Below are positions 15,439 to 22,994 of a stretch of 24,731 nt of DNA, piece by piece. Numbering within the stretch: the first letter of the stretch is position 1; each line of letters starts with the position of its first letter. A program made the translations under genes and the position numbers. The notes beneath the pieces are model-generated. The model was not told where the DNA came from and did no database searches. It saw nothing but the letters and a program-made list of their open reading frames with translations. Source of the stretch: an uncultured Legionellaceae bacterium (GTDB lineage Bacteria; Pseudomonadota; Gammaproteobacteria; Legionellales; Legionellaceae); assembly GCA_903887975.1 (NCBI GenBank), contig CAISSD010000194.1:1-24731 (forward strand), read 5' to 3'.

Positions 15439-16247
15439 AGATCCATGTTTTCCATGCTTTCAATCCAAAAAATGGCAATGTTTAAGTGCGTTACAAAGCT
15501 TTGATTAGAAAAAATATGAAATGTTTTATCCACCACATCGGGGGTTATGTCTTGAGGTGTCGTTATGGTTTTTTTCAGGGTCATGCCATGAGCATGTGTT
15601 GTGATGGTGTGTGATTGTTCAAAAGGATTTCGATACAAAACCACCTCAAGTTCTTTCAGTAATGGTTCATTGTTGTGGTTGGTATAATCAGCCATGGCGC
15701 CAACCATAAACGTTGATGCCTTTGGTAGGTGTTGCTCTGGATTGGGATAATAAGTTTTTGAATGTTTAAAGATGTTTTGTTGATGAATCGGTGGTTTGGC
15801 AATGGCTGTTGCATGAAGTGGTGCAAAATCAAAAAAACCCGCAAAAGCAAAAGGTCTTTGAATGGCTGTATATAGCGCATCATAAATTTCAGTGAGCATC
15901 ACGCTTGGTTGAATGATTTGGTTCAAGGTTTGGTTGGGTTTTGCCTTCAGAGGAATTAAAAAAATACCGGAAGTTGTAAATTTTTTTCCTGCAATGGTTT
16001 GTAAATAGGTTGGGGAATTGATGTTGGTTGAGCAAGTGTAACAATATCCATTCACCAAAACACTCTCGCCCAACGAGAGCATGCCGTTGGGTGAGGCCAT
16101 TTCAAAGCCAAATTGAAAATCAGAGGCATTAAATTGTTGATGTATGAATGCGTTTGGGATAACGCCTGCAATCACATCACTGACTGTACCAATGTGCCCT
16201 GCTTTGATTGGTTTTGGATGTATGGTTTTTAAATCAAGAGAGATCAT
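15435..16247 (-). CDS. Divergent acetolactate-decarboxylase-like protein
   Basis: A 270-residue cytosolic protein starting 2 nt after the alsS stop, so surely cotranscribed with it. From memory its segments match the AlsD/BudA order: a GTVSDVIAG opening, a DFQFGFEMASPNGMLSL...VNGYCY stretch like the GDFGIGTF...DGEFY region, a hydrophobic strand FTTSGIFLIPL, a FAFAGFFDFAPLHATAI strand pair, and a VGAMADYTN stretch. HAH near residue 218 could supply two of the zinc-binding histidines. The match is weak and the spacing before HAH is longer than usual, so the family call leans on context. If correct, it converts 2-acetolactate to acetoin. Otherwise it is an uncharacterised partner of AlsS. Confidence 0.5.
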   Translation of the reverse strand: MISLDLKTIHPKPIKAGHIGTVSDVIAGVIPNAFIHQQFNASDFQFGFEMASPNGMLSLGESVLVNGYCYTCSTNINSPTYLQTIAGKKFTTSGIFLIPLKAKPNQTLNQIIQPSVMLTEIYDALYTAIQRPFAFAGFFDFAPLHATAIAKPPIHQQNIFKHSKTYYPNPEQHLPKASTFMVGAMADYTNHNNEPLLKELEVVLYRNPFEQSHTITTHAHGMTLKKTITTPQDITPDVVDKTFHIFSNQSFVTHLNIAIFWIESMENMDL

Positions 16248-16249
16248 GA

Positions 16250-17905
16250 TTAATGTCCTGCATTGGGGTCGATGATTTCAAACAGACGATGATTGTCAGC
16301 GTAATCAATGGCAACATCAATCAATACGGGTTTTTTTTCTTTTTTTGCCTGATTAAAGATGGTTTGAAATTCGTTGGGATCGTGAAGTTCAAAGCCAACA
16401 GCGCCAAAGGCGCGTGCGAAGTCAGGGATGTTCACACGACCCAGTTGCACGCCACTCTGACGATGGTATTTCATCATTTCTTGTTCCAAGACCATATTGT
16501 AGGTCCCATCGCGCCAAATAAAATGAATGAACTGTAAACCCTCTCGAACAGCGGTTTCTAATTCCATGGCGCTAAACAAAAATCCACCGTCACCAGAAAT
16601 AGATACCGTCGAGCGTCCAGGCCTTGCATATTGGCATGCCATGGCCCAAGGCAATGCGACCCCCAGCGTTTGTTGACCATTACTAAACAGCAATTGATGG
16701 GGTTTATAACAAAAAAAATAGCGCGCCATCCACATATAAACGCTGCCAACATCGCAGCAAATGGTGGTTTCATCATCAATGGCTTGTTGGAGTTCGTGGA
16801 TAAAACGTAGGGGATGGATGGGCGTTTGGTTTCTATTTTTGTGGGCGTCGACTTCATCAACCAATGCTTGATGTAAGCGATGGATTTTTTGATGGTCGGT
16901 GGTGTGTTGGCGTGGTTTAAGTAGTGGGGATAACGTGTTGATTGTTGCAGAAATATCGCCTAATAACTCACAAACGGGATGATACGTGTAATGAACGTCG
17001 CAGGGATGATTATGGATGTGAATGATGGTTTTTTTATTGCCAATATTCCATGTTTCAGGATCATATTCGACCGGATTATATCCGATGGTGATGACAACAT
17101 CGGCGAGATCCAGCAATTGATCGCCCGGTTGATTTTTGAATAAGCCAACACGGCCTAAAAAATGCTTGAATAACGTTTTATCAAGTACACCTGCCGCTTG
17201 AAAGGTGCTGACAACGCTAAAAGGCGCATGGTGTAATAATGCTCGTATGGCTTTGGTGTGTTCAGTGCGGCTTGCTTCTAACCCTAGAAGAATCACGGGT
17301 TGCTTGGCTTTATTGATGATGTTTGCCACTTTTTGAAGAAGCTCTAAATTTGCACTGCCGTAAATGGATGGGGGCATTAAATTGATGGGTAAACGGTTGG
17401 TTGATTCACTTAATACATCTTGCGGAAGACTGATAAAACATGCCCCATAGGGTGGTGTTGCGGCAATACGAAAAGCGTTTTCAATCAGCTCAGGAATGGT
17501 CTCGGCGAGGCGAGCTTCAATACTGTTTTTAGTGGCCGCTTGCATGAGCCTTATGTTGTTGGCACTTTGGTGTGATTGTTTGCCAATCATGGCTCGTGGA
17601 ACTTGGCCACCAAGGGCAACAATTGGATCACCTTCGGTTGTTGCGGTGATAAGTCCTGTGGTGAGGTTTGCAACACCTGGGCCAGAGGTGACCAAAACAA
17701 CACCTGGTTTTCCTGTGAGTCGGCCCCAAGCCGCCGCCATAAAAGCGGCATTTTGTTCATGTCGACAAACAATAAGTTTAATAGATGAGTCCAATAATGC
17801 ATTGAATACCGCATCAATCTTTGCCCCTGGAATACCAAAAATGTATTCAACACCTTGTGTTTCCAAGCATTTTACAAGTAATTGTGCACCATTTTGTTGA
17901 TTCAT
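16250..17905 (-). CDS. alsS: Catabolic acetolactate synthase
   Basis: Thiamine-diphosphate enzyme joining two pyruvates into 2-acetolactate with loss of CO2. The 551-residue protein (numbered from 17905) shows the N-terminal YIFGIPGAKIDAVFNALLDS typical of catabolic AlsS/BudB. It also shows the catalytic Glu50 in CRHEQNAAF, LVTSGPGVANLTTGL, TTEGDPIVALGGQVPR, and the TPP-binding GDGG motif at 438-441. No FAD-type anabolic features or linked small-subunit gene are seen. The frame is open to an ATG at 17938, but that ATG overlaps a perfect TATAAT and has no Shine-Dalgarno. The ATG at 17905 has GGATGA upstream and begins just before the conserved GAQLL. The longer form (562 residues) remains possible. 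Confidence 0.94.
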   Translation of the reverse strand: MNQQNGAQLLVKCLETQGVEYIFGIPGAKIDAVFNALLDSSIKLIVCRHEQNAAFMAAAWGRLTGKPGVVLVTSGPGVANLTTGLITATTEGDPIVALGGQVPRAMIGKQSHQSANNIRLMQAATKNSIEARLAETIPELIENAFRIAATPPYGACFISLPQDVLSESTNRLPINLMPPSIYGSANLELLQKVANIINKAKQPVILLGLEASRTEHTKAIRALLHHAPFSVVSTFQAAGVLDKTLFKHFLGRVGLFKNQPGDQLLDLADVVITIGYNPVEYDPETWNIGNKKTIIHIHNHPCDVHYTYHPVCELLGDISATINTLSPLLKPRQHTTDHQKIHRLHQALVDEVDAHKNRNQTPIHPLRFIHELQQAIDDETTICCDVGSVYMWMARYFFCYKPHQLLFSNGQQTLGVALPWAMACQYARPGRSTVSISGDGGFLFSAMELETAVREGLQFIHFIWRDGTYNMVLEQEMMKYHRQSGVQLGRVNIPDFARAFGAVGFELHDPNEFQTIFNQAKKEKKPVLIDVAIDYADNHRLFEIIDPNAGH

Positions 17906-17936
17906 GCTGATGTCATCCAAGATGTATTTATTAGTC

Positions 17937-17967
17937 ATTATAGTCCAAATAGTCCAAATTTTGGCAA
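17937..17967 (-). promoter_or_regulatory. Putative alsS promoter
   Basis: On the - strand, TTGCCA (17967-17962) and a perfect TATAAT (17942-17937) are separated by 19 bp. The -10 overlaps the upstream candidate start codon of alsS (17938). The -35 overlaps that of the divergent rraA-like promoter almost completely, so the two promoters may exclude each other. Confidence 0.45.
17941..17964. promoter_or_regulatory. Tandem repeat plus palindrome, candidate operator
   Basis: TAGTCCAAA occurs twice in perfect tandem (17941-17949 and 17950-17958). The second copy runs into the 11-bp palindrome CCAAATTTTGG (17954-17964). These lie in the spacer of the alsS promoter and touch the -35 of the divergent promoter, a natural place for a regulator acting on both units. 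No regulator gene is linked. Confidence 0.4.
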
Positions 17968-17990
17968 ATTTTTATTTTGTTGGCTATGGT
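17961..17990 (+). promoter_or_regulatory. Putative promoter for the rraA-like/mqo unit
   Basis: TTGGCA (17961-17966) and TATGGT (17985-17990) are separated by 18 bp. The -10 is weak. Transcription would start near 17997, about 28 nt before the ATG at 18025. Confidence 0.35.
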
Positions 17991-18024
17991 TATAGATATC
18001 AGCGTCTTAAACAAGAGGTGCTTT

Positions 18025-18666
18025 ATGGATATAGGACACTTAATGATGCATGGTTTTCCAAAACTTGCTTCGGGCAATATTGCTGATGCGGGTCGTCTTG
18101 ATGTCAACATTATGGATGTTGGCATTAAGCCCCTGCATTATGGCATGAGGCTTGCAGGACCTGCTTATACCGTACAAACACCCCCAGGGTCTTTTTTTTC
18201 CATTCAGGAGTCCGTTGGCCTTGCCCCTTCTGGTTCGGTTTTGGTGGTGGATGCGGGTGGTGATATGACTTCAGGCCATCTAGGTGATTTGATGGCTTTG
18301 GCGTGCCAGGTTCGTGGTATTGTGGGGATCGTGATTGATGGCGCTGTTCGTGATGTCCCTGATATTATTGATATGGGTTTTCCAGTATTTGCACGTGGTG
18401 GTATGCCTCGGGGGAATGCTTGGCAAAAAGGAAGTCATAGTCAAATCATTCAATGTGGTGGGATTACCATTCATCCTGGTGATATGATTTTTGCTGATGG
18501 CAGTGGTGTTTTGGCTTTTCCAAAAGCCAAAGCCCAAGCCATTTATGAGCAAGCGGTCGTGATTGCCACTCGAGAATTGGGTTTTGTGCAACAAATCAAT
18601 CAAGGAAAAACACTGTTGGAAATTCCCGAATTTTTAAAATTGCATGGAGCTCATCATGGCGAATAA
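18025..18666 (+). CDS. RraA-like / HMG aldolase-oxaloacetate decarboxylase family protein
   Basis: A 213-residue protein of the RraA fold. This family includes the ribonuclease E regulator RraA and also class II 4-hydroxy-4-methyl-2-oxoglutarate aldolases that decarboxylate oxaloacetate. It shows the aldolase-type arrangement: Asp88, twenty residues, then Arg109-Asp110, and Asp113 two residues later (GHLGDLMALACQ, then DGAVRDVPD). GFPVFARGG follows, as in the aldolase branch. I therefore favour an enzyme over RraA itself. AGAGG lies 7 nt before the chosen ATG; the frame is open from 17977. The 3' end overlaps mqo by 11 nt, a tight coupling to the enzyme that makes oxaloacetate. Confidence 0.82.
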   Translation: MDIGHLMMHGFPKLASGNIADAGRLDVNIMDVGIKPLHYGMRLAGPAYTVQTPPGSFFSIQESVGLAPSGSVLVVDAGGDMTSGHLGDLMALACQVRGIVGIVIDGAVRDVPDIIDMGFPVFARGGMPRGNAWQKGSHSQIIQCGGITIHPGDMIFADGSGVLAFPKAKAQAIYEQAVVIATRELGFVQQINQGKTLLEIPEFLKLHGAHHGE

Positions 18667-20152
18667 ACCAGACACAACCCACACGGATGTGGTTTTGATT
18701 GGTGCGGGGATTATGAGCGCGACGTTGGCCGTTATGCTCAAAACGCTTGATGCGTCGTTAAACATTGAGCTTTATGAAGTCTTGGATGGTGCGGCACAAG
18801 AAAGCTCTAATGCTTGGAATAATGCTGGTACGGGTCATGCGGCATTTTGTGAGATGAATTATACAGTTGAGACGCCTCAGGGGATGGATGCTTCAAAAGC
18901 ATTGGAAGTGAATGCCGAATTTGATTTGTCACGGCAATTATGGGCTTATTTGGTTTCAAATGGGGTGATTCACGATCCACAACAATTTATTCATGCAGTG
19001 CCTCATTATGGTTTTGTCACGGGCAAAGAAAATATTGATTTTCTTAAAAAACGTTTTGAGGCATTGGTGTCGCATCATGGTTTTAAAGGCATGGTGTATA
19101 CCGAAGACAAGGAACAAATCATGCAATGGCTGCCGCTTGTGATGGAGGGTCGCGATCCAAAAGAAGCGGTTGCCATAACACGTATGAATGCTGGTACGGA
19201 TGTTGATTATGGTGCGTTAACGCGACTTTTACTTCATTCAGTGAAGGATGGTGATGGATTTTCAGCACATTTTTTAAATCGAGTGTGTGCCTTAAAGCGT
19301 GAAGGAACATTTTGGCGCGTTGGCCTACATGATGAAAAAACCGGTTTAAAACGCGATGTATTGGCACGTTTTGTATTTATTGGTGCAGGAGGCGCGGCAC
19401 TGTCTTTGTTGCAAAAATCAGGTATCCCCGAGGCTGAAGGCTATGCAGGCTTTCCTGTTGGGGGTGTTTGGTTACGAAGTGATGAGCCACAAATTTGTGC
19501 ACGACATCATGCGAAAGTATACGGTAAAGCTTCGGTGGGATCTCCCCCTATGTCGGTACCTCATTTGGATTTAAGACGTATTGAGGGGCATCAATCACTT
19601 TTGTTTGGCCCATTTGCCAGTTTTTCAACCAAGTTTCTAAAGCATGGCTCGTATCTGGATTTTTTTAGATCGGTTGATTTTCATAATATTTTTCCACTTT
19701 TGGCTGTTGGTCGTGATGATATGGATTTAACAGAGTATTTAATTGGTCAGGTATTGGAGTCCAATAAAGCACGTTTGAAAGCCCTAAAAGCTTATTATCC
19801 CTTGGCAAAACAAGAGGATTGGCGGGTTGAGATTGCCGGTCAACGGGTTCAGATCATCAAAAAAGATCCCATTCATGGTGGTGTTTTGCAGTTTGGTACG
19901 GAATTGGTAAAAAGTGCGGACGGCTCTCTTATTGCCATGCTTGGGGCGTCCCCTGGGGCCTCAACGGCTGTTTCCATCATGATTCGGGTGATTGAGCTTT
20001 GTTTTGCAGAAAAGCTCCATAAGCCTTCAGTGCTTGCCATTATGAAAAAAATGATCCCCTCTTATGGCCATTCTTTGATTGATGATGCAAAGTTATGTGA
20101 ACGCATAAGAAATGAAACGGCTGATGTGTTAAAGATCAATCCTTCCCCGTGA
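18656..20152 (+). CDS. mqo: Malate:quinone oxidoreductase
   Basis: FAD-dependent, membrane-associated enzyme oxidising malate to oxaloacetate and passing electrons to quinone. The 498-residue protein has the FAD-binding motif VLIGAGIMSA at 13-22. Family hallmarks follow: SSNAWNNAGTGHAAFCEMNYT, GYAGFPVGGVWLR, LLFGPFASFSTKFLKHGS and LGASPGASTAVSIM. The length is normal. The ATG at 18656 has GGAG 6 nt upstream and overlaps the rraA-like stop. A start four codons earlier at 18644 is less likely. The 3' end overlaps the convergent rlmL by 17 nt. Confidence 0.96.
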   Translation: MANKPDTTHTDVVLIGAGIMSATLAVMLKTLDASLNIELYEVLDGAAQESSNAWNNAGTGHAAFCEMNYTVETPQGMDASKALEVNAEFDLSRQLWAYLVSNGVIHDPQQFIHAVPHYGFVTGKENIDFLKKRFEALVSHHGFKGMVYTEDKEQIMQWLPLVMEGRDPKEAVAITRMNAGTDVDYGALTRLLLHSVKDGDGFSAHFLNRVCALKREGTFWRVGLHDEKTGLKRDVLARFVFIGAGGAALSLLQKSGIPEAEGYAGFPVGGVWLRSDEPQICARHHAKVYGKASVGSPPMSVPHLDLRRIEGHQSLLFGPFASFSTKFLKHGSYLDFFRSVDFHNIFPLLAVGRDDMDLTEYLIGQVLESNKARLKALKAYYPLAKQEDWRVEIAGQRVQIIKKDPIHGGVLQFGTELVKSADGSLIAMLGASPGASTAVSIMIRVIELCFAEKLHKPSVLAIMKKMIPSYGHSLIDDAKLCERIRNETADVLKINPSP

Positions 20153-22253
20153 TTAAAAATACCTTATGGATTTTGGGATTTCTTTTGAAATCAATATCAA
20201 TGGTCTCTGGTGTGATGTCTTTAACATCATAATGATTGATGATCTCATGGTCCAATTTAAACGAACGTAGATTGGTAGAAAAATACAGCACCCCCAATGG
20301 ATTTAATCGTCGCATACAGGCATCAATTAAAGCCTGGTGATCGCGTTGGATGTCGAGCACCCCTTCCATGCGTTTGGAGTTGGAAAAACTTGGTGGATCA
20401 CAAAAAATAACATCAAAACGGTCTTTAGCGCGTTTAAGCCAATCCACACAATCCTCATGAATGAATTGATGTTTATTGATGTCAATATGATTCAATTGAA
20501 AATTTTCTTGGGCCCATTGCAGATAGGTTTTTGATAAATCCACATTGGTGGTCAGTGCGCCATTGAGTGCTGCATGGACACTGGCGGTTGCCGTATAACA
20601 AAAACAATTTAAAAGTCGTGTATGGGGGGGGAGTTTTGCCAAGCGAAAACGCATCAAGCGATGATCTAAAAATAAACCCGTATCCAAATAATCATGAACG
20701 TTGATTTTAAATTGCGCGCGCCCTTCATCAACCACAAAATATTGTTGTGTGGCGTTTAGTTTTTGATATTGATCTTTTCCTTTTTGTCGCATGCGCTCTT
20801 TAAATACCACCTGACTTGGTAATAGCCCCAGAACAAGAGGCGTGGCTTTCAAGACATCCAATCGACGTTGTTCAACCAAATGAGGCGCAATGCTATTGGG
20901 TGCATGGTATTCTTGAATGACCACCACGTCATTATAAACATCGATGGCAAAAGCATATTCAGGAAGATCGGCATCGTAAAGGCGATAGCACTGGATGTTG
21001 TTTTTTCTTGCCCATTTTTTCAGGTGATCATGATTTTTTTTCAGTCGATTGGCAAACATCGGCGCAACCATCGTGGGTTCGGGATGCGGAAGAATGGCAT
21101 GTTTTAATTTGTTGGTTTCATCAAGATTAAAGCAATAAAGCTTGCACGCCATCGCACCATTATAAAATGTGTAATTTTTGTTGGAACGAAGACCAATGGC
21201 TTTGGCAAGCACGGGATTTGTCGTTAAAATTGCGGCTTGCCAGCCTTGAAATTGGTGGCTTAATGTTGTCCCCAACGCTTGGTATAAAGGCACCAGTGGT
21301 GTCACATCCCCCAAACGCTCGCCATAAGGTGGATTGCCAATTAAAAGACCAAAAGTCGCATTGGCTTTGCAATGGCTTACAGATTGATGATGAAATCGTA
21401 CACAATCTTGGACACCAGCGCGAGCGGCATTGGCTTCGGCTTTTTGAATTAATGTTGCGTCATCGTCACAGCCCTCAAGGGGTATGGTGATGGGTTTGAT
21501 GGATGCGATGGCATCTTGTTTTAATTGAGCCCATAATGCAGGTTTATGGATGAGCCAGGATTGAAAGGATTGATCATGGCGCAACAAACCAGGCGCTCTG
21601 TGGGTTGCCATCATGGCGGCTTCAATCACAAAGGTTCCTGATCCGCAAAAGGGATCAAAAAAACCCGCGTTTTGTGTGGCCAGATTTGGCCAATGGGCAC
21701 GCATTAAAATAGCAGCTGCTAAATTTTCTTTGATGGGGGCGGTACCTGCTTCTTTTCGATAACCTCGCTCATGCATGCTAAAGCCTGTCATATCCAAGCT
21801 TAGGGTTAATGAATCGTTTTTTAAATAAGCATGCACGCGAATGTCGGCATTTTCTCGGGCGATGGAGGGCCTAAGACCATGAATGGCACGAAAATGATCG
21901 ACAATGCCATCTTTAATCAATTGTGCGCCAAATAAAGTATTTCGAATGTCAGCGCTGCTTCCATGAAATTCAATATGGATCGACTGATGTTCGCTAAAGT
22001 ACGTTGACCAAGGATATTGACGACATAATTGATAGATTTGGTCTTTATTGACGCAGGATTCTTGGCATAAAATCCATTGAATCCGATTGGCAATTCTGGA
22101 CCACAAACACAATTGATAAGCTGTTTCAAGCGAAGCTAGGCCATAGACACCTTGGGGGCTAACGTGTGTGATGGAGAGTCCTAAGGCTTGGAGTTCTTGT
22201 TCTAAAAGATACTCTAATCCTTTGGGGCAACTGGCAAAGATGGGTTGATTCAT
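20136..22253 (-). CDS. rlmL: Bifunctional 23S rRNA methyltransferase RlmL/RlmKL
   Basis: Methylates G2445 (N2) and G2069 (N7) of 23S rRNA. The 705 residues carry an N-terminal THUMP region (to about residue 155). The first Rossmann methyltransferase has DPFCGSGT (200-207) and the catalytic NPPYGERL (307-314). The second, C-terminal methyltransferase has LLNCFCYTATASVHAAL and DPPSF at 619-623. The fused form is typical of gammaproteobacteria. The start overlaps the darP stop by 4 nt, so the two ribosome-linked genes are coupled. Confidence 0.96.
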   Translation of the reverse strand: MNQPIFASCPKGLEYLLEQELQALGLSITHVSPQGVYGLASLETAYQLCLWSRIANRIQWILCQESCVNKDQIYQLCRQYPWSTYFSEHQSIHIEFHGSSADIRNTLFGAQLIKDGIVDHFRAIHGLRPSIARENADIRVHAYLKNDSLTLSLDMTGFSMHERGYRKEAGTAPIKENLAAAILMRAHWPNLATQNAGFFDPFCGSGTFVIEAAMMATHRAPGLLRHDQSFQSWLIHKPALWAQLKQDAIASIKPITIPLEGCDDDATLIQKAEANAARAGVQDCVRFHHQSVSHCKANATFGLLIGNPPYGERLGDVTPLVPLYQALGTTLSHQFQGWQAAILTTNPVLAKAIGLRSNKNYTFYNGAMACKLYCFNLDETNKLKHAILPHPEPTMVAPMFANRLKKNHDHLKKWARKNNIQCYRLYDADLPEYAFAIDVYNDVVVIQEYHAPNSIAPHLVEQRRLDVLKATPLVLGLLPSQVVFKERMRQKGKDQYQKLNATQQYFVVDEGRAQFKINVHDYLDTGLFLDHRLMRFRLAKLPPHTRLLNCFCYTATASVHAALNGALTTNVDLSKTYLQWAQENFQLNHIDINKHQFIHEDCVDWLKRAKDRFDVIFCDPPSFSNSKRMEGVLDIQRDHQALIDACMRRLNPLGVLYFSTNLRSFKLDHEIINHYDVKDITPETIDIDFKRNPKIHKVFLITGKD

Positions 22254-22756
22254 GAAATATAAGACCTTAAATAACGAAACAGTGCCCGCCCTGCACCGGT
22301 GTTTTTATTGGCGATTTGCTCATCTTTGGCTTTTTTGATGAGTTGGCGTAATTGTTGTACATCGTTGGGCGAGTATTGTGTCACAAATTCGGTGAGCGCG
22401 GTATTCCCGTCGTTGATGAGTCGGGTTCGCCACGCTTCACACTCATGAAAATCTACGGATTGGGCTTTGTCTTTGGCATTCAATTGTTCATGAATGGCCA
22501 AAATGGCATCAACATCGGCACTGCGCATGAGTTTGCCAATCAATTGCGCTTGACGACGTATGGCACCATGACTTTTAAGACTTTGGGCTTCAATAATGGT
22601 TTGTTTTAGTTTTTCAGAAAGTGGATAAGCTTCTAAACGCGTTAAACTTAATTTGCTTAATTCAACGCCCAACGCTTGTAATGCAGCCGCTTCGCGTTTT
22701 TGTTGGGATTTACTTTTAAATTCTTCCATTATCTGATTTGGGTTTTTATGGATCAT
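22250..22756 (-). CDS. darP: Ribosome biogenesis factor DarP (YjgA, DUF615)
   Basis: A 168-residue, helical, highly charged protein that associates with late 50S ribosomal precursors. Conserved stretches are KSKSQQKREAAALQALGVEL, GAIRRQAQLIGKLMRSADV and, at the C terminus, GAGRALFRYLRSYI. The usual acidic N-terminal extension of E. coli YjgA is short here. A second ATG at 22729 is possible; neither start has a clear Shine-Dalgarno. It is operonic with rlmL. Its own promoter must lie in the same gap as the divergent small RNA gene; I could not place it with confidence. Confidence 0.92.
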   Translation of the reverse strand: MIHKNPNQIMEEFKSKSQQKREAAALQALGVELSKLSLTRLEAYPLSEKLKQTIIEAQSLKSHGAIRRQAQLIGKLMRSADVDAILAIHEQLNAKDKAQSVDFHECEAWRTRLINDGNTALTEFVTQYSPNDVQQLRQLIKKAKDEQIANKNTGAGRALFRYLRSYIS

Positions 22757-22827
22757 GGCTGATTATTGATCGAATTTTCTTTTGTCGCCACTGATAAATG
22801 ATGTTTTTAAGACAACAACCTGCATTT

Positions 22828-22843
22828 TTAGAGATATTTCTTG
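22828..22843 (+). promoter_or_regulatory. GacA/LetA-like upstream activating palindrome
   Basis: The 12-bp core AGAGATATTTCT (22830-22841) is a palindrome with one mismatch. With its flanks it reads TTAG-N8-CTTG. This resembles the published Legionella LetA box TNAGAAATTTCTNA and the GacA box TGTAAG-N6-CTTACA, but is 2 bp longer in the centre. It is centred about 64 bp upstream of the predicted RNA start, a normal distance for such boxes. Family recall only; no motif scan was run. Confidence 0.5.
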
Positions 22844-22865
22844 TGTGGTAAAGGGCAATTGCCGG

Positions 22866-22893
22866 GTGACACACATTGTGAAAAAGTTATACT
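22866..22893 (+). promoter_or_regulatory. Sigma70 promoter of the small RNA gene
   Basis: GTGACA (22866-22871) and TATACT (22888-22893) each match the consensus at five of six bases, with a 16-bp spacer. The predicted start is at about 22900. No protein-coding gene follows on this strand, which points to an RNA gene. Confidence 0.7.
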
Positions 22894-22899
22894 CTATGC

Positions 22900-22983
22900 C
22901 TGTAGGATGACATGGACGGTCTGACAGGATGTCAATGCAGGAAGCGACGCACGGAAATGCGCCGCACGGAAGCGGCCCTTTTT
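22900..22983 (+). ncRNA. Csr/Rsm-type small RNA predicted to sequester CsrA
   Basis: A predicted transcript of about 84 nt in the darP-gyrB gap. It has six GGA motifs at 22905, 22914, 22927, 22940, 22953 and 22968, nearly evenly spaced (9, 13, 13, 13, 15 nt). Three hairpins present GGA in or at the loop: TGAC-AGGAT-GTCA (22922-22934), CGCA-CGGAAA-TGCG (22948-22961) and GCCGC-ACGGAA-GCGGC (22961-22976). The last has an exact ANGGAN hexaloop and doubles as the terminator. CGCACGGAA is repeated at 22948 and 22963. ACAGGATGT resembles the CsrA SELEX site. An alternative stem pairs TGACAT (22908-22913) with ATGTCA (22929-22934). CsrB/RsmY-class RNAs titrate the translational regulator CsrA; this one would be a compact member. 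The 5' end is estimated from the promoter. Confidence 0.72.
22961..22983 (+). terminator. Intrinsic terminator of the small RNA
   Basis: GCCGC (22961-22965) pairs with GCGGC (22972-22976) around the loop ACGGAA, followed by CC and five T residues (22979-22983). It ends 12 nt before the gyrB stop, which comes from the other strand. It could also slow transcription leaving gyrB, though that side lacks a good T run. Confidence 0.7.
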
Positions 22984-22994
22984 ATGAAGCAGTT

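Noticed and set aside
17496..17900. A 134-codon + strand frame opposite alsS
   Set aside because: Shadow of the strongly conserved alsS coding sequence; no start signals or recognisable domain.
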